Shown here one piece after another: positions 1 through 6,404 of a DNA stretch of 12,336 bases. The position numbers were made by a program, and so were the translations under genes. Within the stretch, counting starts at the first letter, position 1; every line of letters starts with the position of its first letter. Under the pieces are notes generated by a model. That model was not told the origin of the DNA and ran no database searches. It worked only from the letters and a program-made list of their open reading frames with translations. This stretch comes from an uncultured Eubacteriales bacterium (GTDB taxonomy: Bacteria; Bacillota; Clostridia; Oscillospirales; CAG-272): contig USGH01000051.1 of assembly GCA_900554225.1 (NCBI GenBank), positions 1-12,336 on the forward strand, in the 5' to 3' direction.

Positions 1-266
1 GCCAGCGCAATATTGAGTCCTTCTGTGGTGTTTTTTGTGAACACGACCCGTTCCGGCACAAGATGAAACGTATCCGCAACCACCTCCCGGCAGGTGTAGA
101 TTTCCTCTGCTGCTTTTTCCGCCAGCTTATGGGAGCCTCTGCCCGGATTGCCGCCATGAAAGTCCATGCACTGTTCCATGGCGTGCAGGACACAGGGGGG
201 ATGCGGATACGTTGTGGCACCGTGGTCGAGATAGAGTGTTTTTTCCGAGCGTATCCGGCAAAACAT
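1..266 (-). CDS. Cysteine desulfurase-family protein (class V aminotransferase), N-terminal part, cut by window edge
   Basis: PLP-dependent fold-type I enzyme of the NifS/SufS-like class V aminotransferases. Enzymes of this family take sulfur (or selenium) from cysteine (or selenocysteine). Only the first 88 codons are present. They include YLDHGATTYP, matching the N-terminal family motif YLDNAATTYP, then HGGNPGRGSHKLA and a VVFTKNTTEGLNIAL block matching the first part of the PLP-binding domain. The catalytic lysine and cysteine lie beyond the window. The ATG at 266 is preceded by a strong GGAGGA (274-279, minus strand) that overlaps the end of the DUF3343 gene; the stop-to-start gap is 4 nt, so the two are almost certainly cotranscribed and coupled. 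That pairing is typical of the EF2568-like desulfurase group, which is linked to selenium or sulfur handling. The normal Asn-Ala of the YLDNAATT motif is His-Gly here. Confidence 0.88.
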   Translation of the reverse strand, partial: MFCRIRSEKTLYLDHGATTYPHPPCVLHAMEQCMDFHGGNPGRGSHKLAEKAAEEIYTCREVVADTFHLVPERVVFTKNTTEGLNIAL

Positions 267-270
267 GACG

Positions 271-525
271 TTATCCTCCATAGCCGCCGAGAATATCGCC
301 GTAGGATACCCGGTGTGCCGTCAGACAATCGACCGCGGCAGAGCATGCGCCGCAGACCTCCAGTCCGAACGCGCAGCCGTGTCGGGTCAGCGACGGATCG
401 ATGGAAACAATTTCGGCGGAGATACCGCATTTGCGCAGTACCTGTCTGCCGCGTGAGGCGTGGGTCTGGGAGCGCATGGCGATGATGCAGCCGCCGTTTG
501 GTGTGGAATAGGATGGACGGTTCAT
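271..525 (-). CDS. DUF3343 family small protein (putative Se/S carrier-like)
   Basis: An 84-residue protein resembling DUF3343, a small family often found beside class V aminotransferases and suggested to handle sulfur or selenium. Family-like features are an N-terminal beta strand (GGCIIAMRS), a helix ending RQVLRKCGISAEIVSIDPSLTRHGCAFGLEV, the GC at residues 50-51 as the likely functional cysteine, and a C-terminal segment ending VSYGDILGG. It is cysteine-rich (C13, C33, C51, C58, C61, C67). The start at 525 is chosen because GAAGGA lies 9-10 nt upstream (about 535-540, minus strand). An in-frame start at 555 would add ten unconserved residues and lacks a good ribosome binding site. It is followed 4 nt later by the desulfurase-family gene. 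No convincing minus-strand promoter is visible between it and rlmD. The biochemical role is unproven for the family. Confidence 0.8.
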   Translation of the reverse strand: MNRPSYSTPNGGCIIAMRSQTHASRGRQVLRKCGISAEIVSIDPSLTRHGCAFGLEVCGACSAAVDCLTAHRVSYGDILGGYGG

Positions 526-642
526 ACTTACATATCCTTCCCGCGTTTTCGACATCCGACCGGATCACAGATCGGGCAAGTGCCGCCGCGTTTTTTTTCG
601 ATGGTTTCACTACATCCTATGCGTGTACGGTTGGTTCGGTGA

Positions 643-671
643 TTGACTTCCGGCAGCCTTTGTGGTATACT
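643..671 (+). promoter_or_regulatory. Sigma-70-type promoter of rlmD
   Basis: TTGACT (643-648), a 17-nt spacer and TATACT (666-671), with a predicted transcription start near 678 and a leader of about 24 nt before the rlmD ATG at 702. The ribosome binding site is GAGGTG (691-696). This supports starting RlmD at 702 and not at the longer in-frame reading from 498, which would begin upstream of the promoter. Confidence 0.75.
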
Positions 672-701
672 GTCGAAAGAAATACGAATCGAGGTGTGTG
701 T

Positions 702-2357
702 ATGAAAGTGGGGGACCGACTGCGGCTGACGATCGCGGACGATACGGCGGAAGGAAAGGGGATTGCGCGGTCGGAGAGCATGGTGTGCTTTGTGGACGGT
801 GCTGTCGCGGGAGACGTGTGCGAGGCGGAGATCACAGAGGTGCGGAAAAATTGCGCAGTCTGCAAAATGGTCGCGCTCCAACAAAAAAGCCCGGATCGCG
901 TGGAGCCGGATTGTCCCGTGTACGACCGTTGCGGCGGATGTACCCTGCGTCACGTGAACGCCCGCCATGCTCTCGCTTGTAAGCAAAAGAGTGTATCCCA
1001 AGCCCTGCGCCGCGTAGGTTTGGGCGCGGAAACGGTCGCGGAAACGATCGCTACACCGGAGACACCCTGCCGCAATAAGGCGATCTTTCACTTTTCACCG
1101 TCGGACAGGGAAGGCGGACGGGAACTGGGGTATTATGCCGGAGAATCCCATACGGTGCTGCCGGGGACGATAAACTGTGTCCTGCTGCCGCCGCAATTCC
1201 GGAAAATTGCCGCGTTTACGCAGACGTATGGCAGCGCACATCCGGCATTTTTCAGGGAAGATCTCCACGCATTGTATCTCCGGCAGAATCGGTGCGGGAA
1301 ATCGCTTGTCACCATCACGACCGGCGGAGCCATGGCATGTCCGGTGTGCTTTGACGATTTTGCCGACGCTCTGTGCCAGACCTTCTCGGATACAATCGTC
1401 GGGGTATTGCATGCCACCGATCCGGCAGGAGAAGCACATGGGCGTGGAGATGTGCGCCGATTTGCCAGACCACAGTACACGACGCTTGCGGGAGACGGCT
1501 ATTTGACGGACGATTTTCTCGGACTGCGCTTTCATATCTCTCCGGATGGCTTTTTTCAGGTCCATCATGACGGTGCTGCGGTATTGGCGGATGAGGTCCT
1601 GTCCCGCGCCCATACGGTTTTGGACGGAAAAACGGACGCGCGGATTGTGGATCTCTACTGCGGCAGCGGATTTTTTGCACTTCTGCTTGCAAAGGCGTTC
1701 CCCCATTTTTCTGTCACGGGGATCGAATTGAACGCGGACGCCATCCGGGACGCGAAACAGAATGCACGGGACGTGGGAATCGGAAACGTCAGATTTACAC
1801 AGTCGGATGCGTATACAGCGTTTTCTCAGTTTGCCGATACGGAACGCCCGACGCTTGTGGTTGTGGATCCGCCTCGTGCCGGTCTGGGAGAAAAGATGTG
1901 CCGTATTCTCGCAAACGCCGGCGTGGCACACATCATCTACATTTCCTGCAACCCCATCACCCTCGCCCGCGACCTGCGGCAATTTGCCGACACCGGATAT
2001 AAGATCGCCACCGTCCAGCCGGTGGATATGTTCCCGCGAAGTGGACACGTGGAGACGGTATGTTTATTGTCCAAACTTAATGCGAAGCAACATATCGAGA
2101 TAAACTTGGATATGGACGAGCTTGATCTGACCGATGCGGAGAAGAAAGCTACCTACCAGGAAATCAAGGATTATGTGCTGGAGCATAGCGGCTTGAAAGT
2201 CAGCAGTTTGTATATCGCACAGGTAAAACAGCAGTGCGGTATCATCGAGCGTGAGAATTACAATAAGCCGAAGTCTGAGGACGCTAAACAGCCCCAATGC
2301 CCCCCGGACAAAGAAAAAGCGATCAAGGAGGCATTAACGCACTTCGGCATGATTTAA
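702..2357 (+). CDS. rlmD: 23S rRNA (uracil-5-)-methyltransferase RlmD-like, with an atypical C-terminal extension
   Basis: SAM-dependent RNA m5U methyltransferase with an Fe-S cluster (RlmD/RumA/TrmA family), expected to methylate 23S rRNA in the cytosol. It has 551 residues. In order: a TRAM domain (about 1-60), Fe-S ligands C71, C77, C80 and C159, a Rossmann methyltransferase domain with SAM motif DLYCGSGFF (about 317-325), DPPRAGL (389-395), the nucleophile C416 in YISCNP and the general-base E451 in FPRSGHVE. The family normally ends about ten residues later, at CLLSKL (454-459). Here the frame runs on for 92 residues (460-551), charged and probably helical, ending ALTHFGMI. Base composition turns AT-richer within this tail. 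I recall similar tails on RlmD-like proteins of gut Clostridia but cannot check. The start at 702 fits the promoter and GAGGTG site. Several RlmD-like paralogues can occur per genome in Clostridia, so the exact uridine target is uncertain. Confidence 0.92.
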   Translation: MKVGDRLRLTIADDTAEGKGIARSESMVCFVDGAVAGDVCEAEITEVRKNCAVCKMVALQQKSPDRVEPDCPVYDRCGGCTLRHVNARHALACKQKSVSQALRRVGLGAETVAETIATPETPCRNKAIFHFSPSDREGGRELGYYAGESHTVLPGTINCVLLPPQFRKIAAFTQTYGSAHPAFFREDLHALYLRQNRCGKSLVTITTGGAMACPVCFDDFADALCQTFSDTIVGVLHATDPAGEAHGRGDVRRFARPQYTTLAGDGYLTDDFLGLRFHISPDGFFQVHHDGAAVLADEVLSRAHTVLDGKTDARIVDLYCGSGFFALLLAKAFPHFSVTGIELNADAIRDAKQNARDVGIGNVRFTQSDAYTAFSQFADTERPTLVVVDPPRAGLGEKMCRILANAGVAHIIYISCNPITLARDLRQFADTGYKIATVQPVDMFPRSGHVETVCLLSKLNAKQHIEINLDMDELDLTDAEKKATYQEIKDYVLEHSGLKVSSLYIAQVKQQCGIIERENYNKPKSEDAKQPQCPPDKEKAIKEALTHFGMI

Positions 2358-2401
2358 CGGCGTATTACTAACTATATTTTCTGGCAAGAGGCAGATAATC
2401 C

Positions 2402-3067
2402 ATGATTAACATTTTACTTGAGGGATTTGACATAGATGCGTCTTGGCTCTATGACGAATTAAAGAACTATATACAGCCAAATCATTCTGTTGCTGTCGTG
2501 GCATTCTCTTTTAGAGACAACCGTGTGAAGTCCTTGTCTGATTGGAATGCTTTGTATAGCAAAGAATGTGGCAAATATCACGACGGGATCGTTGGAGGCT
2601 TCACTGCGTATGGTATCCCGGAAGAAAACATTAACTTTATCAATTATTTTACTGACACCAAAGAATCTGCAACTAAAAAAATCATAACCGCTGACATTAT
2701 TTATTTCCTCGGTGGATTGCCTGACCGAATGTTGGATCGTATTAAAGAATTTGATCTGTACGATGTTTTGATGCAACACGATGGGATTCTGATGGGCTAT
2801 AGCGCCGGTGCTGTCATTCAGTTAGCGGAGTACCATTTGTCTCCCGATGATGATTACCCCGAATTGAAGTATTATGAGGGGCTTCCTTATCTGAATGATT
2901 TTTATTTGGAAGTTCACTATGAGGGGACTTCGGAACAGGATGAGTCGATACAACGGGTACTTGCTGAACGTGGTAAAACCGTGTACGCAACCGCTGTGCG
3001 AGCTGGCGCAATTCTCGTGGATAATGGAAACCTTAAGCTGCTCGGTGATGTCAAGATTTTTCGATGA
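2402..3067 (+). CDS. S51-family (dipeptidase E-like) peptidase / type 1 glutamine amidotransferase-like protein
   Basis: A 221-residue cytosolic protein with the class I glutamine amidotransferase-like fold of peptidase family S51 (PepE, cyanophycinase-like). The nucleophile elbow GYSAGA places Ser134. FLGGLPDRML (102-111) matches the GG(N)-containing loop that helps form the oxyanion hole, although the usual Asn is replaced by Leu-Pro. H172 in LEVHYEG fits the expected catalytic His. PepE enzymes cleave Asp-X dipeptides; the substrate here is unknown. The ATG at 2402 has AAGAGG about 10 nt upstream and lies 44 nt after the rlmD stop. No clear promoter of its own was seen, so readthrough from rlmD is possible. 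It belongs to the AT-richer accessory stretch. Confidence 0.8.
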   Translation: MINILLEGFDIDASWLYDELKNYIQPNHSVAVVAFSFRDNRVKSLSDWNALYSKECGKYHDGIVGGFTAYGIPEENINFINYFTDTKESATKKIITADIIYFLGGLPDRMLDRIKEFDLYDVLMQHDGILMGYSAGAVIQLAEYHLSPDDDYPELKYYEGLPYLNDFYLEVHYEGTSEQDESIQRVLAERGKTVYATAVRAGAILVDNGNLKLLGDVKIFR

Positions 3068-3091
3068 TGTATGCAATAACGGAGGATAATT

Positions 3092-3883
3092 ATGTTTGAC
3101 AAACAAGTTACGGCATTGACTGCCATTCTAAAAGACAAAGATATTAGAGAATATTCCGAGGATGCATTTTGGAATATAATTAAAGCGGTTGTATTGGGAG
3201 ATGTTGGCGCACTTTTGGATGCAACAAATGATTTGAAGAACATTCTGTTCCATACTCCAACGGTTTTGTTTTGGGATAAGATGCAAAGATACCTATTTGG
3301 TACGTTTAGGGACTATAGCGATCAAGTTAGAATGTTAGCAAAATTTACCAAAGATAATTTATAATATGAAGCCTTTGTGAAAAAGCAGATACATCTCATC
3401 AATGAAATGAACGATGATCGAAAGATTGACTATTTTGCTATGCTGACACGTTGTTTTCTCCTCACAGACATGGAAGATGCTTTGTATTATAAACTGGCAC
3501 GATTTATCAATATATGTACTCCCGAAGAATTAGAGTATATAAAGTCATTTGATTACGATAAAAAATCCGAAATAAATGCTGTTATTTCCTCTCTGTATCA
3601 ATATGGGTTATTCGATCAAGCCGAAAAAGAGCATGGCGGTGTTGACTATGTGCTCTCTGGCTTTGCTAAAGCTCTTAAAGATAATAGTTTGAATTTTGAT
3701 GAAGGGCTGCACGGCAGAGTAAGAATTCTTTCTTACGAGCAAATACCACCACTTAATATAGCTGAGCCTGCAACATGGGACGATATTGACAGTATTATAA
3801 ATAATAATGATGTAGTTATTGATGGGAATGGTCATAATCAAGACCCTTGCAAGCAAATAAACACTGGATTTTGGGAGGAACAC
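3092..3883 (+). pseudogene. Unknown protein gene (about 250 residues) interrupted by an in-frame TAA
   Basis: A good ribosome binding site (GGAGG) precedes the ATG at 3092, 24 nt after the S51 gene. The frame gives 90 residues and then TAA (3362-3364). The same frame continues at once (YEAFVKKQIHLINEM...) with protein-like sequence for about 170 more codons, so this looks like one gene with a single nonsense change and not two genes. A GTG at 3377 could in principle restart translation, but no Shine-Dalgarno is evident before it. The protein is acidic and mostly helical, with no signal peptide; the segment AVVLGDVGALL is mildly hydrophobic. After PLNIAEPATWDDID (near 3790) no stop occurs, and the frame runs into the M24 peptidase gene that starts at 3884. 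I do not recognise the family. Confidence 0.6.
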
Positions 3884-4573
3884 ATGACTATTCATGAAAT
3901 GCAAAATTTAAACAGAGCTACTATTGAATACGTTTCAACGGTTATTGTGCCCGGCATGACGCTCGTTCGGCTTCGCAAACTGTGTGAGGCATATATGCTC
4001 TCCCATGGTGCGGATTCCTTTTGGTATTGGGATGTGGGCGCTTTTGTTTTCGCCGGTGATAAGACCGCTGTATCGGTATCCGGTCGTGAGTATAAAACAG
4101 ATGACCACATAATTGAGCCAAACGATATTATCACAATAGATTTAAGCCCGCAAAGCAACTGCATTTGGGGCGACTATGCCAGAACGCTGATCGTAGAAAA
4201 CGGCAGGATCGTCAAAGACGTAGAGCAAATACAGAATGATGAATGGCGAAACGGTCTCAAAATGGAAGCCTATCTGCATGAAGCTATGCTTGGTTTCGTG
4301 AATGAGAACACTACTTTTGAGGAGCTGTTCTACTACATAAACGATCAGATCAAAGCTCGTGGGTACGTCAACCTTGATTTTCTTGGAAACTTGGGTCATT
4401 CCATAGTTAAGGATAAAAGACACCGTATCTACATCGAAAAAGGAAACACGGAAAAACTGTCCGCTGTCGAAGCGTTCACTTTTGAACCGCATATCAGCTT
4501 GCCTGGGTCTTTATACGGATTCAAAATGGAAAACATATACGGATTCAACGGTGGTGTTTTGACCGAACTATAA
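3884..4573 (+). CDS. M24-family metallopeptidase (methionine aminopeptidase/Xaa-Pro dipeptidase-like)
   Basis: A 229-residue pita-bread-fold protein. All five expected dinuclear metal ligands can be placed: D86 (ITIDLSP), D97 (WGDYAR), H172 (NLGHSIVKDKRH), E201 (FTFEPHIS) and E216 (FKMENIYG). This suggests an active aminopeptidase, prolidase or creatinase-like hydrolase. It is a catalytic domain only, shorter than full prolidases. The start at 3884 is preferred because GGGAGGA lies about 5 nt upstream (3873-3879). The open frame extends further upstream to 3377, but that part belongs to the decayed unknown gene. The substrate cannot be predicted, and it is unlikely to be the housekeeping Map given its divergent HSIVKDKRH region. 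About 100 nt without a gene separate it from the next CDS. Confidence 0.8.
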   Translation: MTIHEMQNLNRATIEYVSTVIVPGMTLVRLRKLCEAYMLSHGADSFWYWDVGAFVFAGDKTAVSVSGREYKTDDHIIEPNDIITIDLSPQSNCIWGDYARTLIVENGRIVKDVEQIQNDEWRNGLKMEAYLHEAMLGFVNENTTFEELFYYINDQIKARGYVNLDFLGNLGHSIVKDKRHRIYIEKGNTEKLSAVEAFTFEPHISLPGSLYGFKMENIYGFNGGVLTEL

Positions 4574-4674
4574 CGCAAATATGGAGAATCGAAAATGCAG
4601 GTCTCTCGCTTTTGAAGTAATTTGACACAGAGTTTGCAACAATATTTGTTGTAAAGAAAGATAGGTAAAAGAAA

Positions 4675-5139
4675 ATGATAAACAGAGAAGATATGCAAGT
4701 GATTTTTGATAAATGGGTAAAGAAACTGCGCCTTGTTCCAGCTTGGGATATTCGTTTGGAATGGGTGGAAGATCCTGCATGGCGCAAAACCGGTGATTTC
4801 AAAATCGACTGCGATGATCGGAAAGCCATTATTCTGCTGAATGCCACAAATCCCAAACAGGAGAATATGGAAGAAGTGATTGTTCACGAACTAATGCACC
4901 TAAAGCTTTATCCTTTAGATCAAGTAACGGAAGCATTGATTACCAGCAATTTTGAAGAAGGAACTCCCGGATACAATTTTGCATATCACGGCTTCTTCAC
5001 GACCTTGGAGCAAACTGTAGAAGAACTAACCAAATGTTTCCTGCTGGAATTTGGTGAGAACAAGAGCTTATCCTTCGGACGGTGCAAGAAAATGAAGTCT
5101 TTCACAGAATTATATGACGGTTTGAACAATATTGAATGA
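4675..5139 (+). CDS. Small HExxH putative zinc metallopeptidase, family not identified
   Basis: A 154-residue soluble protein with a zincin motif HELMH at 71-75, preceded by the hydrophobic strand AIILLN and the helix VIV. E116/E117 in TLEQTVEELTK lie about 42 residues downstream and could give the third zinc ligand, as in gluzincins. Overall length and layout resemble small stand-alone zincins found in Clostridia and phages, but I cannot name the family or substrate. The start at 4675 has only a weak upstream AGG; the ATG at 4693 (residue 7) is an alternative. The upstream gap (4574-4674) holds TTGACA (4622-4627) and a dyad CAACAA-TAT-TTGTTG (4637-4651). No -10 box at a good distance follows, so a promoter there is doubtful. 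Confidence 0.65.
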   Translation: MINREDMQVIFDKWVKKLRLVPAWDIRLEWVEDPAWRKTGDFKIDCDDRKAIILLNATNPKQENMEEVIVHELMHLKLYPLDQVTEALITSNFEEGTPGYNFAYHGFFTTLEQTVEELTKCFLLEFGENKSLSFGRCKKMKSFTELYDGLNNIE

Positions 5140-5147
5140 GGCACACA

Positions 5148-5713
5148 ATGGCAAAACAAAATACGAAAATTATTGTTAAACCGTTTCAGTAAACATCAAT
5201 ATTCCCTGAACTATTGGATGGTTTTGCTCATAGCCAAAAGATCACAAAAAAATGGGTTAAGCAAAACAATGTGTGGGAACTTACAGATGTTTCCCTCCTG
5301 CGTGAATGGAGTGCCGAGAAGCGGATTTGGATAACAGAATATATGTGTCAGCAAATAGAGCGAGGCGGTACTACAGTTGGAGCATTTTGTAATGATCGAC
5401 TGATCGGTTTCTGCTGTGTCGATGGCACAATTTCCGGAACTTAAGCGAAATATGCTAATTTGACCATACTATTCGTTGATGATAATTGGAAACGAAACGG
5501 AATCGGCAAATTGCTCATGCAAGAAGCTCGTAACCACGCAACAAAATCGGAGCGGAAAAGATATTTATATCGGCAATACCATCAACAGAGACGATTGCCT
5601 TTTATCTAAAAATGGGTTGTGTCGATGCTAATGAAATAGTAGGAGCTTTTGTGGACTCAGAGGATGACCGCTATTTAGAACTTATGGTTAATCCAGAAAA
5701 AATGTCTTGTTAG
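5148..5713 (+). pseudogene. GNAT-family N-acetyltransferase, broken by two stops and a frameshift
   Basis: The ATG at 5148 lies 8 nt after the zincin stop. The frame gives 14 codons, then TAA (5190-5192), continues in the same frame to a second TAA (5442-5444), then continues (AKYANLTILFVDDNWKRNG...) through the GNAT acetyl-CoA-binding motif RNGIGKLLMQEA. Near 5541-5550 the coding sense moves to another frame (consistent with loss of one base), reading KIYISAIP-like sequence, FYLKMGCVDA (the typical GNAT C-terminal strand and helix) and DDRYLELMVNP, ending at TAG 5711-5713. (At the shift the sequence reads KIFISAIPSTE.) The intact gene would have coded for about 188 residues. Three independent lesions make function very unlikely. 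The original substrate is unknown. Confidence 0.85.
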
Positions 5714-5840
5714 AGTTACATAATAACTGATTTGTTTATAGTAGTAAGAAACTGCAATCGGTATTAACATCGTATTTTGATGTATGAATACAAAATAATA
5801 AAACAGAAAGGGTGATGATATATGAAAAATAATCGTGTAT

Positions 5841-5866
5841 GGAGGGTTCACGTTTCCTAACCCTCC
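5841..5866 (+). promoter_or_regulatory. Perfect 8-bp inverted repeat/hairpin at the composition change
   Basis: GGAGGGTT (5841-5848) and AACCCTCC (5859-5866) are exact reverse complements with a 10-nt loop. The loop covers the TAA of the 12-codon mini-ORF (5822-5860). No T-run follows, so it is not an intrinsic terminator. It could be an mRNA hairpin that hides a GGAGG, a protein-binding dyad, or a scar of the element end. The role is unknown. Confidence 0.4.
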
Positions 5867-5916
5867 GAACAAATCCACGAGCTGTGGTGCGGAAAATGCC
5901 AACAATAGCGAAAAGC

Positions 5917-5958
5917 GTTGCGGACGCAACATACAACGCGCGGTCGATATGATACAAT
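5917..5958 (+). promoter_or_regulatory. Possible extended -10 promoter and operator dyad before TM1266 gene
   Basis: TGATACAAT (5950-5958) fits an extended -10 box (TGN plus TACAAT, five of six matches). There is no good -35 at 17 nt. Upstream lies a near-palindrome GTTGCG-GA-CGCAAC (5917-5930) that would sit around -35 to -48 from a start near 5965. Its position is suitable for an operator, but no regulator can be named. Confidence 0.3.
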
Positions 5959-5993
5959 CAAAACAGAACGGTAAAGCAATAGAGGAAAACAAA

Positions 5994-6242
5994 ATGGAAA
6001 CAAGAGTTGCTGTTATCAGCATCATTGTGGAGAAAGCGGAAAGCGTCGCCGGACTGAACGAGCTGCTCCACGAATACGGGGAATATATCATTGGCAGAAT
6101 GGGAATACCGTACCGTGCCAAGGGTATAAACATCATCAGCGTAGCGATAGACGCGCCTTTGGACAAGATCAACGCGCTTACCGGCTCCATAGGAAAGCTG
6201 GACGGTATCTCCGCCAAGGCCGCGTATTCCAAACAGAACTGA
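5994..6242 (+). CDS. TM1266 family putative regulator of the iron-only hydrogenase system
   Basis: An 82-residue protein of the TM1266 family, small ACT/NikR-C-like ferredoxin-fold proteins encoded in [FeFe]-hydrogenase maturation clusters and thought to be regulators. The full family pattern is seen: RVAVISIIVEK at the start, a central helix LNELLHEYGEYIIGRMGIPY, then INIISVAIDAP, and a C-terminal LTGSIGKLDGISAKAAYSK. It has no DNA-binding domain of its own. ATG 5994 has AGAGGA 8 nt upstream. hydF follows after 162 nt, which supports the assignment. The ligand and target are unknown. Confidence 0.88.
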   Translation: METRVAVISIIVEKAESVAGLNELLHEYGEYIIGRMGIPYRAKGINIISVAIDAPLDKINALTGSIGKLDGISAKAAYSKQN

Positions 6243-6404
6243 AATCAAAAAGTCTCGCCTGCCGCCGAAATCTCAGAAGCAGATGCAGGGGATAGCCGTG
6301 CAGTTGGAGAAGGGGTAATTTTACGTCTTTCTGTTTTTCGGCTTACAGGTCGGGACGGAAGGACGCTATTTTATGGCAAAAGACATAAGCAAAGGAGAGC
6401 GAGT

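Larger units (their letters stand above)
2079..5840 (+). other. AT-richer accessory stretch starting in the rlmD 3' end; possible remnant of an integrated element
   Basis: From about the last codons of canonical RlmD (near 2079) to about 5840 the sequence is visibly AT-richer than both flanks. It carries unrelated, loosely spaced genes, two of them broken. The 3' end of rlmD/rumA is an established integration site for several streptococcal conjugative elements, and their crossover lies around the conserved HVE codons (here 2046-2054). No recombinase, relaxase or second copy of the junction was found in the window, so both the element assignment and its right end are inference. The right limit is set by the return to GC-richer sequence next to the hairpin at 5841-5866. 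Confidence 0.4.
5714..5993 (+). other. Intergenic region between GNAT pseudogene and TM1266 gene
   Basis: No convincing full-length gene was found in these 280 nt. The left half is AT-rich and holds a weak inverted repeat TATTTTG/CAAAATA (5773-5779, 5791-5797). A 12-codon mini-ORF (ATG 5822 to TAA 5860) has AAAGGGTGATG just upstream; its 3' half overlaps the hairpin at 5841-5866. The right half is GC-richer and open in the TM1266 frame from a GTG at 5835, but that extension has no family resemblance and ATG 5994 has its own AGAGGA site. Confidence 0.5.

Noticed and set aside
528..600. Minus-strand cysteine-rich reading (CPICDPVGC) ending 2 nt before the DUF3343 start, in a coupling-like position
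   Set aside because: No canonical start codon or ribosome binding site exists in frame downstream of the rlmD antisense region, and the longer frame is simply the reverse of rlmD.
4581..4625. 14-codon ORF between the M24 and zincin genes
   Set aside because: Very short, no clear ribosome binding site, no recognisable sequence.
4622..4651. TTGACA plus CAACAA/TTGTTG dyad as a promoter-operator for the zincin gene
   Set aside because: No acceptable -10 box at 16-18 nt; the dyad is short and AT-rich. It is mentioned only in the gene entry.
3362..5444. Repeated in-frame TAA codons (3362, 5190, 5442) as a sign of TAA reassignment
   Set aside because: rlmD, the M24 gene and hydF end properly at TAA at their expected family lengths, and the GNAT gene also has a frameshift, so decay explains the codons better.
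5841..5866. Right attachment site matching the rlmD CACGTGGAG junction
   Set aside because: Only the five bases CACGT are shared (5849-5853), which is no more than chance; no longer repeat of the rlmD end was found in the window.
6243..6316. Remnant of hydE or hydG coding sequence after the TM1266 stop
   Set aside because: The short open frames here could not be matched to either protein from memory, so no claim is made.
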